NCBI RefSeq assembly: GCF_019635935.1 | Contig: NZ_JAHBYN010000001.1 | Coordinates: 2,943,532 to 3,007,531, forward strand | Length of the DNA: 64,000 bases | Reading direction: 5' to 3' | From: Parvibaculum sp. | GTDB taxonomy: Bacteria; Pseudomonadota; Alphaproteobacteria; Parvibaculales; Parvibaculaceae | Shown here: piece by piece, positions 36,502-44,755 of the stretch | Numbering within the stretch: the first letter of the stretch is position 1 | Layout of the letters: each line of letters opens with the position of its first letter | Program-made: the position numbers and the translations under genes | The notes under the pieces: model-generated | What the model was told of the DNA's origin: nothing | The model's database searches: none | Seen by the model: only the letters and a program-made list of their open reading frames with translations

Positions 36502-36522
36502 CAAGTTCATTTCAAGAACTTG
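36502..36522. promoter_or_regulatory. Inverted repeat between lysR and NMO 2, candidate operator
   Basis: CAAGTTC and GAACTTG separated by 7 bases, 50 bp upstream of the LysR start. The position between divergent genes fits a LysR-type operator. Confidence 0.45.
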
Positions 36523-36610
36523 GGCCCCGCGCCCCGCGACGCTTGGCCGACGTTGCGGCAATCGCCGGTGGCGGATTCCACATGTGCAAAGGCCTCGTTC
36601 CTTCTGCTAG

Positions 36611-37678
<1,068 letters not shown>

Positions 37679-37699
37679 GCGTCACGCATGTTCGAAAGG

Positions 37700-37726
37700 G
37701 CCCGCGCTGAACGGCGCGGGCTTTTT
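37700..37726 (+). terminator. Rho-independent terminator after NMO 2
   Basis: An 8-bp stem GCCCGCGC/GCGCGGGC with a 6-base loop, followed by five T. It abuts the stop codon of the convergent Crp/Fnr gene. Confidence 0.88.
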
Positions 37727-38427
37727 CATGCCGCGCCTTCCCGCGCGACCCGCTGCAAGCCTTCCGGGTCGAGCACCGAAATATTGCGATAGCCGGTTCG
37801 CACAAATCCGCGTTTCGCGAAATCCCGCAGCACGAGATTGACGGTCTTGCGCGAAAAGCCGGTCAGTTCCGCAAGCTCGTCCTGGCGGATCGGCAGTGTC
37901 GCCGGCCCGCCGCCGCCCCAGGGGAAGGAATAGAGGTAAAGCCGGCTGGCAATTTGTGCCGGCGGCGAGAGCCGCATGCGCTCGGCATAGGCGCGCGCCG
38001 CCCAGACGAGTTGCTCGGTCGCAAGTTCGGCGAAATGCAGCCAGAGCTCCGGCATGTCGCGCACGATGGCCGCCAGCGCGTGTTGCGGAATGAAGATGGT
38101 CTCGGCGCGCTCCCGTGCAATCGCCGTCGTCACACGCTTGCCGCCCAGCACCTGCGCCGCATAGCCGAACACCGTGCCCGGCCCCGAAATGCTGATCGGC
38201 ACGGCCTCGCCATTGTCGAGCACCACATGGGTCGTCACCGAGCCCGAGAGAACGCCGTAGAGACCATGCGCCTCGTCGCCGGTGTCGTAGATCCAGCGGC
38301 CGGCCTCCACCGTCGTCACTTGCGCATGTGCCACCAGCGCCTCGCGCAGCCGCGCCGGGCAGCGCGAAAACCAGCCATTGCGGCTGAAAGTCCGGGCGAT
38401 CCTTGTCCTGTCGGGGGAGGGGGGCAT
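37726..38427 (-). CDS. Crp/Fnr family transcriptional regulator
   Basis: A 233-residue regulator. The cyclic-nucleotide-binding-like fold covers about residues 15-135 (TTVEAGRWIYDTGDEAHGLYGVLSGSV, GEAVPISISGPGTVFGYA), followed by a dimer helix and the helix-turn-helix LPIRQDELAELTGFSRKTVNLVLRDFAKRGFV near 185-216. The Fnr cysteines are absent, so it is not an oxygen-sensing iron-sulphur form. The start at 38427 is chosen because GGGGGAGG is just upstream. It is divergent from a TauD-like gene with a Crp-like palindrome between. Confidence 0.9.
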   Translation of the reverse strand: MPPSPDRTRIARTFSRNGWFSRCPARLREALVAHAQVTTVEAGRWIYDTGDEAHGLYGVLSGSVTTHVVLDNGEAVPISISGPGTVFGYAAQVLGGKRVTTAIARERAETIFIPQHALAAIVRDMPELWLHFAELATEQLVWAARAYAERMRLSPPAQIASRLYLYSFPWGGGGPATLPIRQDELAELTGFSRKTVNLVLRDFAKRGFVRTGYRNISVLDPEGLQRVAREGAA

Positions 38428-38441
38428 GATTTTTCCAGAAA

Positions 38442-38457
38442 TGTCACCAGAGTAACA
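38442..38457. promoter_or_regulatory. Crp/Fnr-like operator between divergent crp-type and tauD-type genes
   Basis: TGTCAC-CAGA-GTAACA, an imperfect dyad (5 of 6 arm positions symmetric) of the size and TGTxAC form bound by Crp/Fnr proteins. It lies 15 bp from the regulator start and 60 bp from the dioxygenase start. Confidence 0.5.
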
Positions 38458-38516
38458 ATCTAGCGCGCGCCGCCGCCTATCCTCAAGGGCAAGAAAACCC
38501 ATCGGGAGGAAAGATC

Positions 38517-39356
38517 ATGGGTCTTGCAACGGCAACCGTCAGGAAGCTCACGCCCGGCTGCGGCGCGGAAGTGCTGGGCGTCGACCTCGCCAATCCCTCG
38601 AACAGCGACATGGAGACGATCCGCGACGCCTATCGCGACTATGGCGTGATCTTCTTCCGCGACCAGAAGCTGACGCCGGAAGACCACATCGCCTTCGCGC
38701 GGCGCTGGGGCGACATCGACATCAACAAGTTCTTCCCCGCCAACGGCAAATATCCCGAGATCGCCGAGGTGCGGAAGGAGAAGGACCAGTTCGTCAATGT
38801 CGGCGGCGGCTGGCACACCGATCATTCCTACGACATCGAGCCGGCGATGGGTTCGATCCTCGTCGCGCGCGAACTTCCCGATGCCGGCGGCGACACGCTC
38901 TTCGCCGATATGTACAAGGCCTATGAGGCGCTTTCGCCGGGGCTCAGGAAGACGCTCGATGGCCTGAAAGCCGTTCACTCCAATGCACATGTCTTCGGCG
39001 CCGCCGGCGCCTACAAGTCGAGCGACCAGGCCTCGGGCTTCAAGGGCGAAAGCCTTGTCGGCGAAGCCGTGCATCCCGTCGTCATCACGCATCCGCTGAG
39101 CGGCCGCAAGGCGCTCTATGTGAACCCTGCCTTCACGACGCATTTCGAAGGCTGGAACGCCTTCGACAGCAAGCCGCTGCTCGACTATCTCTACACCCAT
39201 GCCTCGCGGCCCGAATTCTCCTGCCGTTTCGAATGGAAGGAAGGCTCGGTCGCCTTCTGGGACAACCGCGCCACCTGGCATTTCGCGATCAACGACTATC
39301 ACGGGCACAAGCGCTTGATGCACCGCATCACGATCGCCGGCGGGCCCCTCCAGTAA
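38517..39356 (+). CDS. TauD/TfdA family 2-oxoglutarate-dependent dioxygenase (1)
   Basis: A 279-residue Fe(II)/2-oxoglutarate dioxygenase. The metal triad is His100 and Asp102 in GGGWHTDHSY and a distal His in RATWHFAINDYHGHKR (about 255), with the 2-oxoglutarate Arg a few residues later (MHR). VHPVVITHPLSGRKALYVNP and EGSVAFWDNRATW are typical of the family. It hydroxylates a carbon next to a heteroatom, as with taurine, 2,4-D or alkyl sulphates; the substrate is unknown. GGGAGGAAAGATC precedes the ATG. A second member follows 72 bp later. Confidence 0.9.
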   Translation: MGLATATVRKLTPGCGAEVLGVDLANPSNSDMETIRDAYRDYGVIFFRDQKLTPEDHIAFARRWGDIDINKFFPANGKYPEIAEVRKEKDQFVNVGGGWHTDHSYDIEPAMGSILVARELPDAGGDTLFADMYKAYEALSPGLRKTLDGLKAVHSNAHVFGAAGAYKSSDQASGFKGESLVGEAVHPVVITHPLSGRKALYVNPAFTTHFEGWNAFDSKPLLDYLYTHASRPEFSCRFEWKEGSVAFWDNRATWHFAINDYHGHKRLMHRITIAGGPLQ

Positions 39357-39428
39357 GCGGTTTTGCCCGCGCCCCCGCCTGTGGCAATCTCTCCCGAAGC
39401 CCCATTAAAGGGGCAAGGGAGGGAACCC

Positions 39429-40298
39429 ATGTCGCAAGCCGCCGCCAGAACGCGCCGCATCGAGGTCACGCCGAACGCCAACGGTTTCGGCGCGGCAATC
39501 TCGGGCCTCGATCTTTCGAAGCCGCTGCCCCCGGATGTGCTGGCCGAGGTCAAGCAGGCCTGGGCCGATCATGCGGTCGTCTGGTTTCCCGACCAGCCCC
39601 TCAGCCACGACGAGCTCGAAGCCTTCACGCTGCAGATCGGCCCCTTCGGCCACGATCCTTTCATCAAGCCGATGGAAGGCCGCCCGCATATTCTGGAACT
39701 GCGCCGCGAGCCGGACGAGAAGGCGCGCAATTTCGGCGCTGGCTGGCATTCCGACTGGAGCTTTCAGGAACAGCCGCCTGCCGCCACCCTCCTGCATTCG
39801 AAGGTGACCCCGCCCGTCGGCGGCGACACGCTTTATGCCGACTGCACGCGGGCATACGACGCGCTTTCCGCCACGATGAAGCGAATGCTCGACGGCCTCG
39901 TCGCGATCCACACCGCTGCGTTGCCCTATGGCACCAAGGGCATTTTTGCGCAGGAGAAAGAAGAGCGGACGATGAAGATCATCGTCAGCAAGGAGGCCGA
40001 AAAAACCTGCCCGCATCCACTGGTGCGCACGCATCCCGTGACGGGACGCAAGGCACTTTATGTCAGTCCCGTTTACACATCGCATATTGAGGGTATGTCG
40101 CCCGACGAGTCCGCGGCGCTGCTCGGTTTTCTTTACACACACATGACGAAGGACGAGTTCGTCTATCGTCATCGCTGGCAGCCCAACATGCTGACCATGT
40201 GGGACAATCGCTGCACGCTGCATTTCGCCGATGGCGGGTATGACGGCCATTTGCGTGTGATGCATCGTACGACCGTCGGCGGCGACACGCCGGTTTAA
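39429..40298 (+). CDS. TauD/TfdA family 2-oxoglutarate-dependent dioxygenase (2)
   Basis: A 289-residue dioxygenase with GAGWHSDWSFQEQPP (Fe ligands His and Asp), HPVTGRKALYVSPVYTSHIEGM and the distal His in MWDNRCTLHFADGGYDGHLRVMHRTT. The start at 39429 follows GGGAGGGA; an upstream ATG at 39363 is not favoured. Probably in one operon with the dioxygenase before it, but the two are only moderately alike, so they may act on different substrates. Confidence 0.9.
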   Translation: MSQAAARTRRIEVTPNANGFGAAISGLDLSKPLPPDVLAEVKQAWADHAVVWFPDQPLSHDELEAFTLQIGPFGHDPFIKPMEGRPHILELRREPDEKARNFGAGWHSDWSFQEQPPAATLLHSKVTPPVGGDTLYADCTRAYDALSATMKRMLDGLVAIHTAALPYGTKGIFAQEKEERTMKIIVSKEAEKTCPHPLVRTHPVTGRKALYVSPVYTSHIEGMSPDESAALLGFLYTHMTKDEFVYRHRWQPNMLTMWDNRCTLHFADGGYDGHLRVMHRTTVGGDTPV

Positions 40299-40596
40299 CG
40301 ACAGGCATTACACTTCACGGCGGAACCGGATTCTGTCCCGCTGCGGCACAGAAAACAGAATCGTGCGTCTACGGACGGAATCTCTTTGATTCCGCCGCGT
40401 GGAGGATTAGTCTCATCAACAATCGAAGAACGGTGTTTCGCTTGGCGCGCACCCGAGGCGCGTCAGGGCGGCAGTATCGGGATGCGATTGTTTGCCGGCG
40501 ACCCCTTGCCCCCCCGACGCCGCGGCAGCAGTCTTCCCCGAAATCGCCGCCAACCCCGGGTCCGGTGTCAGCCACCGGATCCGGGGTTTTCTTTTT
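40299..40596 (+). ncRNA. Intergenic region with structured RNA candidate ending in a strong terminator
   Basis: About 300 bp without a convincing gene. It has a hairpin CGGAATC-TCTTT-GATTCCG near 40376, an inverted pair GATTCTG/CAGAATC near 40328-40363, a C-rich stretch near 40505-40515 and, at the end, a very strong plus-strand terminator. The terminator is 254 bp beyond the dioxygenase stop, far for a normal gene end. A small RNA or a long structured 3' UTR could explain it. No known RNA family was recognised. Confidence 0.28.
40552..40596 (+). terminator. Strong Rho-independent terminator
   Basis: AACCCCGGGTCCGGTG pairs with CACCGGATCCGGGGTT (16 positions, one G-T) round a 5-base loop, followed by TTCTTTTT. 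It is oriented for the plus strand, just before the stop of the convergent EamA gene. Confidence 0.9.
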
Positions 40597-40600
40597 GGGC

Positions 40601-41506
40601 CTAGCGCGCGAAGAGCAGCAGCAGAATGCCGCCCGCGACCAGCGCGATGCCGATGAATTCGAGCCGGTTGGTTCTCTCGCCGAAAATGAAATGCGAGGAG
40701 ATGAAGGTGAAGACCAGTTCGATCTGGCCGAGCGCCCGCACATAGGCCGCGTTCTGGATAGTCATGGCGGTGAACCAGCCCATCGAGGCCAGCGCGCCGG
40801 CAAGCCCGACGACCGAACTCACCTTCCATGTCGCAAGCGCCGCGCGCAGATCGGCGGGGCCCCGCCACAAAAGCCACAGCGTCATCGCCACCGTCTGGAT
40901 CGCCAGCACGACGACCAGCGTGTAGGCGGCGGCGGTGAGGAAGTCCGGCCGCTCCAGCGACAACGAGGCGCCGCGATAGCAGACGGCGGCGACGCCGTAG
41001 CAGGCGCCGGAGCCGATCCCCATCAAGGTCGGCTTGTCGCCGAGCGAGCGGAAGAAAGCGGCGAGCGTCAGCTTCGCCTGCGCCATCGAAATGACGACGA
41101 CGCCGGCAAGGCTGACCAGAATGGCGAGGAACGCGCCGAAACTGAGGAGGTCGCCCAGCACGATCGCGCCGAACAGCGCCGTCTGGATCGTCTCGGTCTT
41201 GGAGTAGGTATTGCCGACTGCGAAGTTGCGCCAGGCGAAGATCGCCACCAGCAGCACCGTGCCCCAGATCTGCGCGAGCCCGCCCAGCGCCGCATAGGCG
41301 AGGAACGCCGCGTTGGGTTCCGGCAGCGTCGCGCCGGTGAAGAAAACAAGCCCCGCGAGATAAAGCGCCGCCACCGGCAGGCCATAGGCGAAGCGCACAT
41401 AGGTGGCGCCCATCGCCGACATCTCGCCGGTGAGTTTCTTTTGCAGCGTCGACCGCAGGTTCTGCAGGAACGCCGCGGCAATCGTGATCGGTATCCAGAG
41501 CGGCAT
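40601..41506 (-). CDS. EamA/DMT family membrane transporter
   Basis: A 301-residue inner-membrane protein with about ten hydrophobic helices in two repeats of five, the layout of drug/metabolite transporters. The second EamA half has WFTAMTIQNAAYVRALGQIELVFTFISSHFIFGERTN, matching the conserved end of the domain. The substrate is unknown. It is followed 18 bp upstream in the same direction by a serine hydrolase gene, so the two may be cotranscribed. Confidence 0.87.
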   Translation of the reverse strand: MPLWIPITIAAAFLQNLRSTLQKKLTGEMSAMGATYVRFAYGLPVAALYLAGLVFFTGATLPEPNAAFLAYAALGGLAQIWGTVLLVAIFAWRNFAVGNTYSKTETIQTALFGAIVLGDLLSFGAFLAILVSLAGVVVISMAQAKLTLAAFFRSLGDKPTLMGIGSGACYGVAAVCYRGASLSLERPDFLTAAAYTLVVVLAIQTVAMTLWLLWRGPADLRAALATWKVSSVVGLAGALASMGWFTAMTIQNAAYVRALGQIELVFTFISSHFIFGERTNRLEFIGIALVAGGILLLLFAR

Positions 41507-41524
41507 GATAGGCCGGGTGCCGCC

Positions 41525-42766
41525 TTAATCGGTAATCGCCCCGTAGACGAGCTGTTGCAGTTGCGGACGCAAGGGGTAGGTGGAGGAGGGGTAAAGCTGC
41601 GTCATGAAAATGGCGACCATTTCTTCTTCCGGGTCGATCCAGAAGTAGGTCGAGGCCGCGCCGCCCCAGGAAAAGTTTCCGGCAGAGCCTATCGTTGGCG
41701 ATTCCGCCGGATCGAGCGTCACCTGAAAGCCGAGGCCGAAGCCCGCGCCGGCCGGTGCGAGCTCGCTGAAAGCCGAGTTCGATATTTCGTTCATCCGCTT
41801 GCCGCCGGGCAGGTGGTTCAGCGTCATGAACTCGATGGTCTTGGGCGAGCAGAGCCGCACGCCGTCGATCTCGCCGCCATTGAGCAGCATCTGGCAGAAG
41901 CGCCAGTAGTCGGTCATGGTCGAGACGAGGCCGCCGCCGCCGGAAAGGAACTTCGGCGGTTTTGCATAGGTGCTGGTTTCGTCGCCGACATCCATGATAC
42001 CGGTCTTGCCGCTTTTCGGGTCCTTGAAATAATTGGTCGCGAAGCGGTCGAGCTTGTCCTTCGGCACGAAGAAGCCCGTATCTTCCATGCCGAGCGGCGC
42101 GAAGATGCGGGAAGCCAGAAACTCGTCGAACGGCCGCCCCGACAGCACTTCCACCAGATAGCCGCAGACATCGGTCGATACCGAATAGCTCCATTGTTCG
42201 CCGGGCGAAAAGAGCAGCGGAATGTCGGCCAGCGCCGTCACCATTTCCTTCAGCGTCAGTTTCAGCGTATTGGCGCCGTCGATGCCGGCGTCGCGGTAGA
42301 GCTTGTCGACCGGATGGGCATACATGAAACCGTAGGTGAGGCCCGACGTGTGCGTCAGCAGATCGCGGATGGTCATTTCCCGCGCGCAGGGCTTCGTCTC
42401 GTATTTCTCGGCCGTGCCGCCGGCCCAGACTTTCAGCTTCTTGAATTCCGGGATGTAGCGCGACACCGGATGGTTGAGCTGAAAATGTCCTTCCTCGTAA
42501 AGCATCATCAGCGCGAGGCTGGTGATCGGCTTCGTCATCGAATAGATGCGGAAGATCGTGTCCTTCTCCATCGGCAATCCGCGCTCGCGGTCGCGATTGC
42601 CGCGCACCTCGAAATGCGCGATCTCGCCTCCCCGCGAAACCAGCGTCGAAAAGCCCGCCAGCTTGCCCCGATCGATATAGGAACTGAAATAATTGGGGAT
42701 GTTGGCGAGCCGGTCGGCGTCGAGGCCGACATCCTCGGGTTTCGAAATGCGGGGCATGATGTTCAT
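41525..42766 (-). CDS. Serine hydrolase, class C beta-lactamase/esterase family (1)
   Basis: A 413-residue protein of the serine beta-lactamase-like superfamily. The nucleophile motif S-x-x-K is in FRIYSMTKPITS near residue 76, the Tyr motif in WSYSVSTDVCGYLVE near 193, and a third-box equivalent in FSWGGAASTYFWIDP near 365. There is no clear signal peptide, which favours an esterase (EstB-like) over a beta-lactamase. GAGGAGA precedes the ATG. Downstream of it on the same strand lies the EamA transporter. Confidence 0.88.
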   Translation of the reverse strand: MNIMPRISKPEDVGLDADRLANIPNYFSSYIDRGKLAGFSTLVSRGGEIAHFEVRGNRDRERGLPMEKDTIFRIYSMTKPITSLALMMLYEEGHFQLNHPVSRYIPEFKKLKVWAGGTAEKYETKPCAREMTIRDLLTHTSGLTYGFMYAHPVDKLYRDAGIDGANTLKLTLKEMVTALADIPLLFSPGEQWSYSVSTDVCGYLVEVLSGRPFDEFLASRIFAPLGMEDTGFFVPKDKLDRFATNYFKDPKSGKTGIMDVGDETSTYAKPPKFLSGGGGLVSTMTDYWRFCQMLLNGGEIDGVRLCSPKTIEFMTLNHLPGGKRMNEISNSAFSELAPAGAGFGLGFQVTLDPAESPTIGSAGNFSWGGAASTYFWIDPEEEMVAIFMTQLYPSSTYPLRPQLQQLVYGAITD

Positions 42767-42803
42767 CGGACGTCTCCTCGTGGCGTTGTTTTCTTTGTTG
42801 TGT

Positions 42804-43094
42804 TCATTGAGTGCGCGGGCCGAGCGCGTGGAAAAGTTCCTCGGCGCTGCGCCCCTGCGCGGCGACCATGCCGGTTTCCTCGGCGCCGAGCGAAATCGCC
42901 TCCCAGCCCTCCGGGGTCTTGCGCAGCCGGAAGCTCGGGCGCATATGGCCGCAACGCGTCAGGTAGGGCGCCATCACGCCTTGACCGTTCTTGCGAAATT
43001 CGAGATCGAACGGCGAGCCGTCCGCGGCTGCCTTCAGGCGCCGCCGGTCATGCTCGGTAACGAGATCGCCGGGAAATCGGACGATGCTTCCCAA
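42804..43094 (-). CDS. Small conserved-looking hypothetical protein
   Basis: A 96-residue soluble protein beginning GSIVRFPGDLVTEHDRRRLKAA, with alternating charged and hydrophobic segments. I do not recognise it. The only start in this frame is TTG at 43094, weakly supported by AAAGGG upstream; a later Met near residue 40 would give a short product. Codon use looks coding. It may be the first gene of the serine hydrolase-EamA unit. Confidence 0.45.
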   Translation of the reverse strand: MGSIVRFPGDLVTEHDRRRLKAAADGSPFDLEFRKNGQGVMAPYLTRCGHMRPSFRLRKTPEGWEAISLGAEETGMVAAQGRSAEELFHALGPRTQ

Positions 43095-43233
43095 TGCCTG
43101 TGACCCTTTGGTTACGGGTGGCCCCTTCGCCTGCCGGCGGGCAGTCTACACGACCGGCGGCGTCATTTGGTTCCAATATTTGACGGGGGATTGGCCCTGC
43201 CACGCGCCCCGCGCGCCTCCTAGGCTTCACGCC

Positions 43234-43635
43234 ATGGAACAGACGGTTTTCCGCATCCTTGCCGCGCTTCTGGGCATCTTCGCATTGCTGAACGGCGGCC
43301 GCATGGTTGCCGATCCGATCGGCTGGTTCGCCTCGATCCCCGACCTGGCGCTCACTGGCGCCGCCAATGCGCACCTGATCCGCGATGTCGGCGCCGCTTA
43401 CCTCGCGAGCGCGGCGGGTCTCGGCGCGGCGGCGTTCTGGCCGCGCCTCGCCGCACCCTTGCTGCTCGCGCCCGCCGTCTTCATGGGCGGCCATGCGTTG
43501 GCGCATCTTGCCGACATCGCGGCCGGCTGCGCGGCGGCGCCCGGCGGCACGACGACCGACTGGCTCGGCGTCATTCTCCCCGGCGTGCTCACGATCGGCT
43601 TCGGCGTCTGGGCCCTGCGCTTCAGGCGCCCCTGA
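43234..43635 (+). CDS. Small four-helix membrane protein, hypothetical
   Basis: A 133-residue protein with four hydrophobic segments (VFRILAALLGIFALLNG, AAYLASAAGLGAAAFW, APLLLAPAVFMGGHALAHLADIA, LGVILPGVLTIGFGVWAL). The pattern is like DUF4345-type or DoxX-like small membrane proteins, but I cannot assign a family. Its 3' end overlaps by 14 bp the end of the convergent serine hydrolase gene. Confidence 0.65.
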   Translation: MEQTVFRILAALLGIFALLNGGRMVADPIGWFASIPDLALTGAANAHLIRDVGAAYLASAAGLGAAAFWPRLAAPLLLAPAVFMGGHALAHLADIAAGCAAAPGGTTTDWLGVILPGVLTIGFGVWALRFRRP

Positions 43636-44683
43636 AGCAATCGACGACTTCGGCGATCCAGCGCTTCGGATTTTCTTTCTGCGCGAGCGGCGTCTTGCCG
43701 TTGCGCACCACCACCATGTCGAGCTCCGGCACGCAGACTGTGTATTGCCCTTCATAGCCATTGGCCGAGAAACTGCCCGCGCCGGCAATGCCGAGCCACC
43801 AATGTGCGCCATATGGGTTTTCGGCATCGGCCTGCTGCCATGTCGGCCGGCGCGCATAATCGGCCCAACCCTCCGGCAACAACCGCTTTCCCTCCCACAC
43901 ACCGTCGCGCAGATAAAGCAGGCCGAAACGCGCAAAGTCGCGGGGCGTGCAGAAACAAAAAGACGAACCGATGAAGGTGCCCGCCGCATCGAATTTCGGC
44001 TCCGGCGATCGCATGCCGAGCGGCTCGAAAAGGCGAGCCCGCATGAAGGCTTCGAAGTCGGCCCCATGCGCACCGGCGGCGCGCGCCAGACAGCGGCTGA
44101 CGATGTTGGTCGTGCCGCTGGCATAGGACCAGTAACTGCCGGGCTCATGTTCCAGCGGAAACGAGGCGGCGAAATGCGCAACGTCGTCCTTGCCGGCGCC
44201 CCACAACATTTCGATGACGTCGGAAGGATGCTCCGGCACATAATCCTCGCGGAAAGAAAGCCCGCTCGACATCCGCAGCAGCAAATCGAGCGTGATCGCA
44301 CCGCGCGGATCGCCCGCGCCCTGCCATTCCGGCACATCGGCCGCGGCGTGAATGTCGAGCTTGCCGTCGCCAACCAGAATGCCCGCCAGCGCATGGGTGA
44401 TACTTTTCGCCTTCGACCAGGACGGGCAGGTGACGTCCGGCCCATGATCCGCCGCATATTGCTCGTGAACGAGCCTGCCGTTCTTGACGATGACGACACC
44501 GAAAGTCTCGCCGAGATCGTCGGGCGGTGTCGCGGCGAAGGCATGGTCCATCAGCCGCGCGAAACGGGCCTTGTCGATGTTTCCGGGCAGCTCCGCTGTC
44601 GGCCAGTCCCTTGTCGGCCAGGCGACGCCCGCGGGCTGCGCGGGCAGGGGTGGGAGTTGTTCGCGCGTCATGGTCTGGCTCAT
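43622..44683 (-). CDS. Serine hydrolase, class C beta-lactamase/esterase family (2)
   Basis: A 353-residue cytoplasmic serine hydrolase. S-x-x-K is in CPSWSKAKSITHAL near residue 90, the Tyr box in SYWSYASGTTNIVSR near 187, and the C-terminal part GYEGQYTVCVPELDMVVVRNG stands for the third box. The start at 44683 (MSQTM) lies 6 bases after GAGGGA; an ATG at 44689 overlaps that site. It is a different subgroup from the hydrolase at 41525. Divergent from the GH5 gene, 72 bp apart. Confidence 0.87.
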   Translation of the reverse strand: MSQTMTREQLPPLPAQPAGVAWPTRDWPTAELPGNIDKARFARLMDHAFAATPPDDLGETFGVVIVKNGRLVHEQYAADHGPDVTCPSWSKAKSITHALAGILVGDGKLDIHAAADVPEWQGAGDPRGAITLDLLLRMSSGLSFREDYVPEHPSDVIEMLWGAGKDDVAHFAASFPLEHEPGSYWSYASGTTNIVSRCLARAAGAHGADFEAFMRARLFEPLGMRSPEPKFDAAGTFIGSSFCFCTPRDFARFGLLYLRDGVWEGKRLLPEGWADYARRPTWQQADAENPYGAHWWLGIAGAGSFSANGYEGQYTVCVPELDMVVVRNGKTPLAQKENPKRWIAEVVDCFRGA

Positions 44684-44755
44684 CGGCATCCCTCGTTTGT
44701 GTGTGCCGATGGTGCCCGCTATCCTCGCCCTCAACAAGAAGGTCGGGAGGAAAGA

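Noticed and set aside
40433..43060. Long plus-strand open frame of 875 codons
   Set aside because: It is antisense to the EamA transporter and serine hydrolase genes and has no recognisable motif.
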